Positions 15,961-24,351 of a DNA stretch of 30,292 bases are shown piece after piece. Position 1 is the first letter of the stretch, and every line of letters begins with the position of its first letter. The notes under the pieces are model-generated. The model saw only the letters and a program-made list of their open reading frames with translations, was not told where the DNA came from and searched no databases. A program made the translations under genes and the position numbers. The stretch comes from an uncultured Eubacteriales bacterium (lineage in GTDB: Bacteria > Bacillota > Clostridia > Christensenellales > CAG-917), in contig URUQ01000005.1 in assembly GCA_900551145.1 (NCBI GenBank), forward strand, positions 1-30,292, given 5' to 3'.

Positions 15961-18081
15961 TTAGGCGTATTGTACATCCGAGATATCCACAACAAAGTGC
16001 CTGCTATCGAGGTCTTTCAAGCCTTCTATCGAGGTTTCTTCACCATCCAAAAACACCTTTGCGCTCTTGACACCTACGAGTTCAAGCGACAGTTTCTTCG
16101 TTGCAATATCCTCCGTCGGCGTTATCTCGATCTCGTATCCGCCGTCATTGGTTTTGCGCATATCGAAGTCGATTTTGCCTTGCTCGTCGTACATAGTGAA
16201 CTCATTTTCGCCGAGGTAGATGCGCACTTTGATATCGGAAAAATCGGTGGAGTTGTCCTTTGCCTCCGTCATCGGGATAATACCGCCCTCTTTGACAAAA
16301 ACCGGATATTCCGCAAACGAAAAGTCTTGCTCGTACACCTTTCCGCCCTCGTATTTTTTGCCGTCGAAAAAGCCTATCCAATTGCCTTCTGGCAACCAAA
16401 ACGAGTGTTTAGATACACCGTTTTTACTCTTTTTCGTAATCGGGCAAACGAGCATTTGCTCACCGAAGAAGTATTGATTGCGCCACTTTTTGCTATACGC
16501 GTTTTTGTCGTTTTTGACGTAATAATACATGGGGCAAACAAGCGGAACGCCCTCTTTTGCCGTGCGCACGTTTGCGGTGTAAAGGTAAGGCAAAAGCGCG
16601 TGGCGCAAGCGCAAAAAGTCCTCCGCAATGCTTTCAACCTCGGGATAATTCCAAGGTTCTTTGCTCATCGCCTTATTGTTGGAATGCAAGCGGTTTATGG
16701 GTGAAAATACGCCGTATTGAACCCATCTCAAATACAATTCGTTATCGCCTTTTCCTAAGAGGTGTCCTCCGATATCGTGAGACCACCACGTGTAGCCCGC
16801 GTTGGACGCAAGCGCGGTGAAATAAGGTTGCAAACGCAAACTGTTCCACACCACCCACGTATCGCCAGAAAATCCGAGCGGATATCTGTGCGAGCCGAGC
16901 CCCGCATATCGCGACAGTATAATGCCCCTTTTGCCGTCACGGCAAATATCCGTCATATGATAATGGTTGAGTAGCCAAAGCGGATCGAGTCCTTTCATCT
17001 TGGACTTCGTGCCTTGCTGCCAATCTATCCACCAAAAATCAACACCCATTTCCTCGTACGGATGGTGCAAAATATCGAAGTACGCGTCACGGAATTTTTC
17101 GTCCGTGAGATCGAATTCAACCGTCTTTTTCGTGCTTGGATCAATACCGCACGCCCTTGCCATATCGGGATATTGTTCTTCAAAATATCTCACACCGTCA
17201 CGGGGGTGCAAGTTCATAGTTACGGCAAGATTGCGCCCTTTCAAATTGCTCAAAAAGCCTTTGGGATCGGGGAAAAGTTCCTTTTCAAAAGTATATCCCG
17301 TCCAGCCCGCGCCTTGGAAAGATTTGTATTCCGCATCTTTGGGCGTGTTCTTGACGATATGCCAATCCATATCTATCGTTGCAACGGTGAGCGGAATATT
17401 CTTTTGCTCAAACTTGTCCATAAGCGCAAGGTATTCCTTATCCGTGTACGCGTGATAGCGCGACCACCAGTTGCCGAGCGCGTATTTGGGCAAAACGGGA
17501 GTGTACCCCGTAAGCGCATAGTATTCTTTAAGACCGCCTAAATAATCGTCTTCGAATGCAAAGACGTATTTGTCAACGCAACGCTTTTCTCTCGGACTTA
17601 CGCTTCCATCCTCGTTCAAAAGTACGGACTTGCCGTCGTCGATTTCACTGATTCCGTTGCTTGCAAAAATGCCTTTTCTTATATGTGCCAAACAAAAATG
17701 GTCTTTCTTTTCATATCTACCCTTCCAGCCCCCGACAACGCCGAAAGTGCCGTCCAAAGTGCGTGCCGTTCCGCCGAGATTGAGACGATTGCTTATAGTG
17801 CGCCAATCCTTTTCGTCCTCGGTCTTGACGTATACGTTGGCGTTGTCAAGGTCTATGCAAAACATATATTTATCTGTCACAACAAGCACTTTATCACTCG
17901 TTTTTTGCATGGTAAAGTGCGGATTGGCAAAATCACGGCATACTACGAGTTGCGTGCGCTTGTCGGTGAATTCGCCTTTTTCAACGCGGATAATTCTATC
18001 GCTGAGCACGCTTATTCTTACGTCGTCAAACTGTGCGACGTTGTCTTCTTTTGCGGGTGCAAGGTCAACTGAAAATCTCAT
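15961..18081 (-). CDS. Glycoside hydrolase family 31 (alpha-glycosidase)
   Basis: This is a retaining alpha-glycosidase of 706 residues: N-terminal beta-sandwich (about 1-190), TIM barrel (about 195-520) and C-terminal beta domains. The probable nucleophile is D353 in DFWWIDWQQG and the acid/base D407 in GFSGDT. SRYAGLGSHRYPLGFSGDT and NAGYTWWSHDIGGHL are clear GH31 signatures. The residues after the nucleophile are WQQG rather than the MNE of maltase-type enzymes, so specificity should not be assumed to be alpha-glucosidase. There is no signal peptide, so it acts in the cytoplasm on imported oligosaccharides. AGAGGA lies 8 bases before the ATG. It is transcribed alone from its own promoter. 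Confidence 0.93.
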   Translation of the reverse strand: MRFSVDLAPAKEDNVAQFDDVRISVLSDRIIRVEKGEFTDKRTQLVVCRDFANPHFTMQKTSDKVLVVTDKYMFCIDLDNANVYVKTEDEKDWRTISNRLNLGGTARTLDGTFGVVGGWKGRYEKKDHFCLAHIRKGIFASNGISEIDDGKSVLLNEDGSVSPREKRCVDKYVFAFEDDYLGGLKEYYALTGYTPVLPKYALGNWWSRYHAYTDKEYLALMDKFEQKNIPLTVATIDMDWHIVKNTPKDAEYKSFQGAGWTGYTFEKELFPDPKGFLSNLKGRNLAVTMNLHPRDGVRYFEEQYPDMARACGIDPSTKKTVEFDLTDEKFRDAYFDILHHPYEEMGVDFWWIDWQQGTKSKMKGLDPLWLLNHYHMTDICRDGKRGIILSRYAGLGSHRYPLGFSGDTWVVWNSLRLQPYFTALASNAGYTWWSHDIGGHLLGKGDNELYLRWVQYGVFSPINRLHSNNKAMSKEPWNYPEVESIAEDFLRLRHALLPYLYTANVRTAKEGVPLVCPMYYYVKNDKNAYSKKWRNQYFFGEQMLVCPITKKSKNGVSKHSFWLPEGNWIGFFDGKKYEGGKVYEQDFSFAEYPVFVKEGGIIPMTEAKDNSTDFSDIKVRIYLGENEFTMYDEQGKIDFDMRKTNDGGYEIEITPTEDIATKKLSLELVGVKSAKVFLDGEETSIEGLKDLDSRHFVVDISDVQYA

Positions 18082-18107
18082 TTTTCAATCCTCTAAAAAG
18101 ATATTTT

Positions 18108-18144
18108 GCTATTATATAATAGCAAAGAAGGTACACGGTGTCAA
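18108..18144 (-). promoter_or_regulatory. GH31 promoter with 16-bp palindrome over the -10
   Basis: The minus strand has TTGACA (18144-18139), 17 bases, then TATTAT (18121-18116). A perfect 16-bp palindrome, GCTATTATATAATAGC (18108-18123), covers the -10 and start region. It could be an operator for a dimeric repressor, as expected for a sugar-induced hydrolase; it may also be chance in an AT-rich -10. Confidence 0.75.
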
Positions 18145-18259
18145 TACCGTCCATTCCAAACGATCAAACCGCGCTATGCGTTGGCGCACGCGCTTAAAAA
18201 CGCCACGCAATAACCAGCCGTATTTTGTTAAAACGCAATAAACAGATGAAGAACAAGAA

Positions 18260-18322
18260 AGAGCCGTCCGATGGGCAACCCTAATTTACCAAGCGTAAAT
18301 GAGTTGACGAGCGGACGGCTCT
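18260..18322 (-). terminator. Large multi-stem 3' hairpin after oadB
   Basis: On the minus strand an 11-bp perfect outer stem (AGAGCCGTCCG / CGGACGGCTCT) encloses an internal loop (CTCGTC opposite GCCCAT), a 5-bp stem AACTC / GGGTT and a 6-bp stem ATTTAC / GTAAAT with a 5-base loop. TTCTTGTTCTT follows. It starts 27 bases after the oadB stop. It probably terminates or stabilises the decarboxylase operon mRNA, but it is much more elaborate than a simple terminator. Confidence 0.75.
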
Positions 18323-18349
18323 GACGCAGTTATTCGCTGTTTAGTGTGC

Positions 18350-19594
18350 TTATCCGAACACTGCCAAAAGGAAGCCGGCTGCTACGGCAGAGCCAATAAC
18401 ACCTGCCACGTTCGCTCCCATTGCATGCATGAGAAGATAATTGCCTTTGTTGTATTGGAGGCCTACGACGTTGGAGACGCGGGCTGCCATAGGAACTGCG
18501 GAAACGCCCGCAGAACCGATGAGCGGATTGATTTTGCCTTTGGAGATGACGTACAAGAGTTTGCCGATGAGAAGTCCGCAAATAGTTGCAAGAACGAAGC
18601 CTGCAAGGCCGAGGACTACGATGAGCAAAGTCTTTGTCGTGAGGAAGGTTGTGCCGACTGCGGTTGCACCGACGGAGATGCCGAGGAACAACGTGACGAT
18701 GTTCATAAGTGCGTTTTGTGCGGTGTCGCTCAAACGCTCGGTAACTCCGCACTCACGCAAGAGGTTGCCGAACATAAGACTACCGAGAAGCGGAGCAACG
18801 GACGGCAAGAGCAAGGATACGACGATGGTGACGAGAATGGGGAAGATAATCTTCTCTTTCTTGCTGACCTTGCGCGTTGCTTGCATAACCGTCATGCGCT
18901 CTTTCTTGGTGGTGAGCAACTTCATAAACGGCGGTTGCAAAAGCGGAATAAGTGCCATATACGAATACGCCGCCACCGCGATAGGAGCAAGCAAATGCGG
19001 TGCGAGGGACTTGGTAAGGAAGATAGCCGTCGGGCCGTCTGCGCCCGCGATAATGGAGATTGAGGACGCTTCACCGCCCGTAAATCCCAACGCCGCCGCG
19101 AGAATAAGCACGAGATATATACCGCCTTGTGCCGCCGCGCCGAGGATAAGCGAACTCGGACGAGAGAGCATCGGGCCAAAGTCCGTCATTGCGCCGACTC
19201 CGATAAAGATGAGGCAAGGATAAACGCCCGTCTTAACGCCTATATAGAGCATATCGAGAAGTCCGCCGTGTTGCAAAACGTATTGATAGTTGACGCCTTG
19301 TTTTACCGCGTCCCACATAATGGGATTGCCAAGCTCGTCAACGCCGATTTGCGTAACGCCCGTCCACCACTCTGCGTGGAAGATTTTATCTCCGTCGAGG
19401 GCGGGAAGGTTGGTCAAAAGCATACCGAATGCAATGCCCACGAGGAGCAACGGCTCGAATTTCTTTTTGATGCCGAGATAAAGGAAGAAGAGTGCGATGA
19501 TAATCATCACGACGGATTGCCAACCGTTTGACTCACCGAAGAGATGATATCCGCTCCCGTTCCATAAATTTTTCAAAATTTCGCCGATATCCAT
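18350..19594 (-). CDS. oadB: Na+-translocating decarboxylase beta subunit
   Basis: This is the integral-membrane subunit of a biotin-dependent sodium-pump decarboxylase. It removes CO2 from carboxybiotin and couples this to Na+ export. Its 414 residues form about nine or more membrane helices. Family motifs: SIIAGADGPTAIFLT (the Na+/proton-site aspartate region) and GSAGVSAVPMAARVSN, followed by NYLLMHAMGANVAGVIGSA near the C-terminus. It is the last gene of the operon, 8 bases after the biotin carrier. The same beta subunit serves oxaloacetate, methylmalonyl-CoA and glutaconyl-CoA pumps; the alpha subunit here points to oxaloacetate. Confidence 0.95.
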   Translation of the reverse strand: MDIGEILKNLWNGSGYHLFGESNGWQSVVMIIIALFFLYLGIKKKFEPLLLVGIAFGMLLTNLPALDGDKIFHAEWWTGVTQIGVDELGNPIMWDAVKQGVNYQYVLQHGGLLDMLYIGVKTGVYPCLIFIGVGAMTDFGPMLSRPSSLILGAAAQGGIYLVLILAAALGFTGGEASSISIIAGADGPTAIFLTKSLAPHLLAPIAVAAYSYMALIPLLQPPFMKLLTTKKERMTVMQATRKVSKKEKIIFPILVTIVVSLLLPSVAPLLGSLMFGNLLRECGVTERLSDTAQNALMNIVTLFLGISVGATAVGTTFLTTKTLLIVVLGLAGFVLATICGLLIGKLLYVISKGKINPLIGSAGVSAVPMAARVSNVVGLQYNKGNYLLMHAMGANVAGVIGSAVAAGFLLAVFG

Positions 19595-19602
19595 AGTTTA
19601 CC

Positions 19603-19998
19603 TCACAGAATTTCGACGAGGGCTGTACCCGTTTGAACGCTTGCGCCCTTTTGCACGAAGACTTGACCGACTTTGCCGTCTTTGTCGGCATAGATTTCGT
19701 TTTCCATCTTCATAGCTTCGAGAATAACGAGCACTTCACCCTTTTTGACTTGTTGTCCGCTCGTAACCTTCACCGCGTTGATAGTGCCGGGCATCGGCGC
19801 GACGATTGCGTTTGCGCCTGCCGCCGCCACGGGTGCGGATTGTGCGGGAGCAGCCGTTTGCACCGGTGCTTGCGCCACGGTAGCTGCTGCGGGTGCGCTT
19901 TGCGGAAGTGCGGCTTCATATTCCGATTGAATAACCGCCTCGCCTTTTTCAACTTCTACTTCGTAAATTTTGCCGTTGAGAGTAACTTTGTAAATCAT
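19603..19998 (-). CDS. Biotin carboxyl carrier protein of the sodium pump
   Basis: This is a stand-alone biotin carrier of 131 residues that shuttles CO2 from the carboxyltransferase to the membrane beta subunit. The C-terminal biotinyl domain (about 63-131) has the biotinylation motif EAMKME with K97. A flexible Ala/Pro/Gln linker (about 30-62) follows a short N-terminal region (MIYKVTLNGKIYEVEV). The start overlaps the oadG stop as ATGA, so the two are coupled. In many OadA proteins this domain is fused to the alpha chain; here it is separate, as in glutaconyl-CoA and methylmalonyl-CoA decarboxylases. Confidence 0.95.
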   Translation of the reverse strand: MIYKVTLNGKIYEVEVEKGEAVIQSEYEAALPQSAPAAATVAQAPVQTAAPAQSAPVAAAGANAIVAPMPGTINAVKVTSGQQVKKGEVLVILEAMKMENEIYADKDGKVGQVFVQKGASVQTGTALVEIL

Positions 19999-20426
19999 TT
20001 GTCTTCCTCCACTCTCTTGATGGATTTGAAACGCAACTCGTTGAGAGGCGTATTGGTTTCGTCGGCAACGATTGCCATAATCATAGCCGCGTCGCGCTCG
20101 TCGGTGTTGATGAGCTTAAGCTCTCCGCAAGTGCCTTGCGCATATTGTTTTTCTTGGTTTTGGGTATCTTCCTCTTGTTTTTGCTCTTTCTTTTTCCAGA
20201 ACGTCATTTTTTGTTTTACGTTTTGGATTTTCTCGCTCCACTCGGGGTGTTTTTCGCGCAACTTTTCACTGCCTTCGAAAATCTTGCCTTCGAGTTGAAC
20301 GATGAGCATCAAAAGGATAAGAACGACAAACACTATTGCAATGCCGATGAGTGCCAAAAGTGCGGCGTCACCGACTTTAAGGTCTGCGTCCCTATTCAAA
20401 ATACCGCTTAAAAGCATATATCCCAT
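19995..20426 (-). CDS. oadG: Decarboxylase gamma subunit (OadG family)
   Basis: This is the small membrane subunit that holds the alpha and beta subunits together. In its 143 residues one membrane helix is clear (about 21-45, ALLALIGIAIVFVVLILLML). It is followed by a charged lysine/glutamine-rich segment and a C-terminal region (INTDERDAAMIMAIVADE) like the OadG domain tail. It is longer than the usual 80-110 residues. It starts 8 bases after oadA and overlaps the biotin carrier gene by 4 bases (ATGA). Confidence 0.85.
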   Translation of the reverse strand: MGYMLLSGILNRDADLKVGDAALLALIGIAIVFVVLILLMLIVQLEGKIFEGSEKLREKHPEWSEKIQNVKQKMTFWKKKEQKQEEDTQNQEKQYAQGTCGELKLINTDERDAAMIMAIVADETNTPLNELRFKSIKRVEEDK

Positions 20427-20434
20427 ATTTCACC

Positions 20435-21835
20435 TCATTCAATCGGTGCGATTGTATATTTGACCACTTTTTCTTCTTTTGCCTTGCGGGCGTCGAAGAA
20501 TTTCTCCGCGACTTGCGGGAAGAGGATGTAAGAGAGTACGTCCTCGTCGCTCTTTGCGGTGTTGCCGAGTTCCGCCTTGGTCTTTTCAAAGACGGGTTCG
20601 AGCGTATCTGCGTATCTGCCCTCGATGGGCTTCTCGTCGCCGAGCACCTTCTTCATAACGTCGGGATTGATTGGAGCGGGAGAAGTGCCGTATTCGCCTC
20701 TGCAATACGCTTTGACTTCTTTGGAGATATTCTTGTATCTTTCACCCGCAAGCACGTTGTTGGTTGCTTGAACGCCGACCATTTGACTCATAGGCGTGAC
20801 GAGCGGAGGATATCCGAGGTCTGCTCTGACCTTGGGCGTCTCTTCGAGCACTTGCTCGAATTTGTCCATAGCGTTTTGCGCTTTGAGTTGGGATACGAGG
20901 TTGGAGAGCATACCGCCGGGGACTTTGTAGTTGAGTGCATCAGTATCCGTTGCGAGCATCTTGGGATTGAGCGTGCCGTCTTTGAGGTATCCGTCGCGGA
21001 TAGGCTTGAAATAGTCGTTGACCTTTTTGAGCGTTGCGTCGTCGAGTCCCGTCTCGTAACCGAGTTGTTTGAGAGCAAAGTTGATTGTCTCGGTTGCGGG
21101 TTGGCTCGTACCGCCGCTGAAACAAGAAGTTGCGGTGTCGATTACGTCAACGCCCGCTTCGATAGCCTTCATATACGTCATATACGCCATACCCGTCGTG
21201 CAGTGAGTGTGCAAAACTACGGGGATTTTGACTTCGTTCTTGATTGCACCGATAAGCTCGTACGCCTCAAACGGAGTCATCGTGCCCGCCATATCCTTTA
21301 CACAGATGGTGTTTACGCCCATATTTTCAAGCTCTTTTGCCATCTTTGCAAAAGCGTCGAGAGTATGAACGGGGCTTTGCGTATAGCTGATTGCGCCCGA
21401 TACCATAGCCCCGCATTTGAGAGCGGTTTTGGTTGCCGTTTCGAGGTTGCGAAGATCGTTGAGTGCGTCGAAGATACGGATAATATCGATGCCGTTGTCA
21501 ACGGATTTTTCCACAAACATCTTGACGACTTCGTCGGGATAGTGCTTGTAACCCAAGAGGTTTTGACCTCTCAAAAGCATTTGGAGTTTGGTATCCGGCA
21601 TTGCCTTGCGCAAGTTGCGCAAACGTTGCCAAGGATCTTCGTCGAGATATCTCAAACATACGTCAAACACCGCACCGCCCCAGCACTCTACGGAATAATA
21701 TCCCGCCTTGTTCATCGTGGGGAGAATGTCGGCAAATTTTGAATACGGCAAACGAGTCGCAATCAAAGATTGGTTGGCGTCTCTGAGCACCGTTTCGGTA
21801 AATAACACTTTTTGTTTTTTATTGTCGTTTCCCAT
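20435..21835 (-). CDS. oadA: Oxaloacetate decarboxylase alpha (carboxyltransferase) subunit
   Basis: This enzyme transfers CO2 from oxaloacetate to biotin, the first step of the Na+ pump. I chose the ATG at 21835 (466 residues) because GGAGG lies 5 bases upstream; the open frame reaches a TTG at 21847. The HMGL-like TIM barrel has metal ligands D19 (TVLRDANQS), H209 and H211 (VLHTHCTTG) and the active lysine K180 (CVKDMAG). LLRGQNLLGYKHYPD and the C-terminal PYC_OADA domain are typical. No biotin domain is fused; the separate carrier two genes downstream supplies it. The same fold occurs in pyruvate carboxylase subunit B, but no biotin carboxylase gene is nearby, and beta and gamma pump subunits are, so a decarboxylase is favoured. 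Confidence 0.94.
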   Translation of the reverse strand: MGNDNKKQKVLFTETVLRDANQSLIATRLPYSKFADILPTMNKAGYYSVECWGGAVFDVCLRYLDEDPWQRLRNLRKAMPDTKLQMLLRGQNLLGYKHYPDEVVKMFVEKSVDNGIDIIRIFDALNDLRNLETATKTALKCGAMVSGAISYTQSPVHTLDAFAKMAKELENMGVNTICVKDMAGTMTPFEAYELIGAIKNEVKIPVVLHTHCTTGMAYMTYMKAIEAGVDVIDTATSCFSGGTSQPATETINFALKQLGYETGLDDATLKKVNDYFKPIRDGYLKDGTLNPKMLATDTDALNYKVPGGMLSNLVSQLKAQNAMDKFEQVLEETPKVRADLGYPPLVTPMSQMVGVQATNNVLAGERYKNISKEVKAYCRGEYGTSPAPINPDVMKKVLGDEKPIEGRYADTLEPVFEKTKAELGNTAKSDEDVLSYILFPQVAEKFFDARKAKEEKVVKYTIAPIE

Positions 21836-21863
21836 AAGGGCCTCCAAAAAATAATTCGCTTGA

Positions 21864-21892
21864 ATTATAGCAAAGTTTTATTCACAGCACAA
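21864..21892 (-). promoter_or_regulatory. Promoter of the oad operon
   Basis: The minus strand has a perfect TATAAT (21869-21864) preceded by TGC (extended -10), with TTGTGC 17 bases upstream (21892-21887). It sits about 29 bases before the oadA ATG. Confidence 0.75.
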
Positions 21893-22044
21893 TCTATTTG
21901 ACAAACAAATAGATAAAATTTTATTTATATAATCTGTAAAAAATCTAACACATCTTGCAATCTATACGTTTTGCATACGTTCGTACGATAATTTTTCGAG
22001 CAAAAGGACGGACTTTTGTAAAATTTTTCGACTTGCACGCAACG

Positions 22045-22073
22045 AAAATCCCGTCTGCGATTTGCAAACGGGA
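22045..22073 (-). terminator. Terminator of the lipoprotein pair
   Basis: A 10-bp stem with one G-U pair (TCCCGTTTGC / GCAGACGGGA on the minus strand) and a 5-base loop is followed by TTTT. It lies 40 bases after the stop of the lipoprotein at 22113. T-rich sequence on the other side could let it act on both strands. Confidence 0.8.
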
Positions 22074-22112
22074 CTTTGATTTTTGACTGCAAAATTTTAA
22101 TGTTTCGCTATA

Positions 22113-22913
22113 TTACGCCTGTTTGAGACCGATGTTTACGTCCATAAATTCAATGCGGAGGAAGAGTTTTTGCACTCCGTCCTCTTCCGTCATCGTGAAT
22201 ACGCCGAAAGGCTCTGTCGTCGGATTGTCTTTTACCGCGTATCCGAGATAGATTGCCTTGTATTCCTTGCCGTCTGCGCCTTTGAGGTATCTTATTGCGT
22301 ATTGCGTGTCAAACGTGAGTTTGAGCACGGTATCCGACGGAATAAGGTCGAGCAAGTTGCTCGGAAGTTTCATATTCTCCGCAACGTAGGTAAGGGCCTC
22401 TTTCACACCCTCATCCTCGTAATCGAGGCCTTCGATATTGAAGCCGAGACTGTGATGAATAAGTTCCAGCGCGCCCTTCAAATCCGCTGCCTCCAATTTG
22501 GCTCTGAATCCGGGGAACATAGGCTCGACGTAGAAATCCAGTCCGCCCGCGATATCGAAAGAGGAAATCATCGCTCCGAACGGAATATTGAGGAAATTGT
22601 TTATAATGCCGAAAAGCCCGTCTGCGGTTTGAATTTGCGCGTGGAGAGTACCGTCTTTTTTGAACTCGAAATAGGACTCGTCCATATTGATTACGATATC
22701 TTCGATGAAGTTGAGCATACCGCTTTCCCCGTCTTCACCGCCGTTGATTTGCCCCATAAAATCGGTTACGGAATTGTCAATGACAAATCTCGTATCTTGC
22801 GAGAATTGCGCGGGCTTTTCGTCCTCGTTACAAGCGACGAGAGTAAACGCACAACAACAAAGGGTGAGAAGTGCAACTATTGTTGCGGATATTTTAACGA
22901 AATTCTTTTTCAT
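22113..22913 (-). CDS. Lipoprotein, unknown function
   Basis: This is a lipid-anchored extracellular protein of 266 residues that I do not recognise. The signal peptide ends in lipobox LVAC with C28. The mature part is acidic and appears as alternating amphipathic helices and strands (YFEFKKDGTLHAQIQT, KLTFDTQYAIRYL, GVFTMTEEDGVQKLFLRIEF). No catalytic motif is visible. It starts 13 bases after the GDSL-type lipoprotein gene, so the two form one unit, and both proteins should sit on the outer face of the membrane. A shared role in cell-envelope or glycan processing is possible but only inferred. Confidence 0.75.
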   Translation of the reverse strand: MKKNFVKISATIVALLTLCCCAFTLVACNEDEKPAQFSQDTRFVIDNSVTDFMGQINGGEDGESGMLNFIEDIVINMDESYFEFKKDGTLHAQIQTADGLFGIINNFLNIPFGAMISSFDIAGGLDFYVEPMFPGFRAKLEAADLKGALELIHHSLGFNIEGLDYEDEGVKEALTYVAENMKLPSNLLDLIPSDTVLKLTFDTQYAIRYLKGADGKEYKAIYLGYAVKDNPTTEPFGVFTMTEEDGVQKLFLRIEFMDVNIGLKQA

Positions 22914-22926
22914 TTTCTCGCCCCCC

Positions 22927-24231
22927 TCAATAGTTTATCGGCGTGTAGCCGTTTATTGCCGCAAAGTACGCCACGGTGACATCGTCAAAGGTGTTTGCAC
23001 CGTTTATTGCGTTGTATGCGCCTTGTGCGTCAAAGCCTTGGATAGGCTCGAACATTCTTGCGATTTGGTTGCATTTGATAGCCTTATAGTTGACAATCGC
23101 GTTTACGTCCGCCATACCCCAGCTTTCGAGCATCTTTTGAGTTGCGCCGGCAATAATCGCATGTCCGATATTGGACGGGTGCGTCCAGTCCGCAAAGATG
23201 AGCGAGCGTCCCACGCTGTTTTGCGAGAGATCCACCACGCCGTCTGCGTCAACGTCCATATCCGTATATTCGTTGAAAACTTCATTGATGTCGAGAACGT
23301 CCACTTTCATATCGGGATTTTTCTCGTTGTATTCGTCAATCAGTCCGTTGAGTTTGTCAAGAAGTTTTTGTGCAAGCGCACGTACTTTTTCAATCGTGTC
23401 GTAACCCCTGTCCGCAAGCGCGCCGTATTCCGCAATATTGAGGAGCGTAGAGCCTTCGTACATGGGATTGTAAACCTTTTGGAACACGATTTTTGCCGTG
23501 GGATTGAGTTGTCTGAGTCTTGCCACTATATCCACAATATTTTGATACGTGCTCGGAAAGTTGAAAGTCGGGTCTTCTTTGGTATAGACGTTCGTACCGT
23601 CGTATCTGTCACCGTATTGAACGGCGTCGCTATCCGGTCCGTACCACATTGACGGACGGATAACTTCTTCGCTTCCGCCGTCGTGCAAGTAATCGAACAA
23701 GGACTTATCGTCGTCATATTTCGCGCGGAACGCAGTTTCGTTCTCGTCACCCGCAAAGCACGCTTGATACCATCTGTCGGCTCCCGTCTTATTTTGCTCG
23801 ATATCTGCCATTTCCATCATAAGCGAGCCGAGACTGAATTGCAACATATTGTTACCCAACACAGAGATATGTATTACGTCCGCCTCTATGATGTGCGTCT
23901 TTATGAGCGTTGCGGTCTCGTCATCTCTGCTTATTATTTGCAAAAGTCCGTCGCCGTTGTCTTTGTCAACCATACTTCCCGACGTAAGGTGTCCCGAGAC
24001 GGAATGGTTGTAGTAGTTCATATTGTTGACTCTGCCGACGAGTGCGTAATAGCCGTAGTTGTCGCGCTCGGATACGGGAGACGGTCCTATAAGTGCTTCC
24101 GCAATAGAGTCGCCGAGATAGACGATGGTGTATTTATCGTCGTTTTCGGATTGTTCGTCGCACGCCACGAAAGACACGGCAAGCACCGCAATCAAAAGCG
24201 TCGCGACGACGAGAGAAAGAATTTTCTTCAT
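22927..24231 (-). CDS. SGNH/GDSL-type hydrolase lipoprotein
   Basis: This is a secreted, lipid-anchored esterase-type protein of 434 residues. The signal peptide ends in FVAC (C24). The SGNH blocks are visible: GDS at 40-42 with nucleophile S42 (VYLGDSIAEAL), block II glycine in SVSGHLTSG (about 77-85), block III GNN at 126-128 and the D348/H351 pair in DWTHPSN. Between blocks III and V lies a large insertion (about 140-240). Family members de-esterify glycans, lipids or peptidoglycan; the substrate cannot be read from the sequence. AGGGGG lies about 6 bases before the ATG. Confidence 0.88.
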   Translation of the reverse strand: MKKILSLVVATLLIAVLAVSFVACDEQSENDDKYTIVYLGDSIAEALIGPSPVSERDNYGYYALVGRVNNMNYYNHSVSGHLTSGSMVDKDNGDGLLQIISRDDETATLIKTHIIEADVIHISVLGNNMLQFSLGSLMMEMADIEQNKTGADRWYQACFAGDENETAFRAKYDDDKSLFDYLHDGGSEEVIRPSMWYGPDSDAVQYGDRYDGTNVYTKEDPTFNFPSTYQNIVDIVARLRQLNPTAKIVFQKVYNPMYEGSTLLNIAEYGALADRGYDTIEKVRALAQKLLDKLNGLIDEYNEKNPDMKVDVLDINEVFNEYTDMDVDADGVVDLSQNSVGRSLIFADWTHPSNIGHAIIAGATQKMLESWGMADVNAIVNYKAIKCNQIARMFEPIQGFDAQGAYNAINGANTFDDVTVAYFAAINGYTPINY

Positions 24232-24318
24232 AATTACCCCCTAAAAAAATAAAAAGCAAATCGAATTTTGCAAATTCAGTCTATACCAAAATTGCCTTTT
24301 TGTAAATACGGAAAACGT

Positions 24319-24348
24319 AAAAATCGCCGTGAAAATACGACGATTTTT
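24319..24348 (-). terminator. Terminator after the cyclophilin gene
   Basis: AAAAATCG (24319-24326) pairs with CGATTTTT (24341-24348), with an inner CGT / ACG pair, giving an AU-rich stem whose 3' arm on the minus strand ends in five T. It begins 3 bases after the cyclophilin stop. Confidence 0.7.
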
Positions 24349-24351
24349 GCG

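Noticed and set aside
20435..21835. Pyruvate carboxylase subunit B instead of oadA
   Set aside because: No biotin carboxylase gene is nearby, and the operon contains the beta and gamma membrane subunits of a sodium pump.
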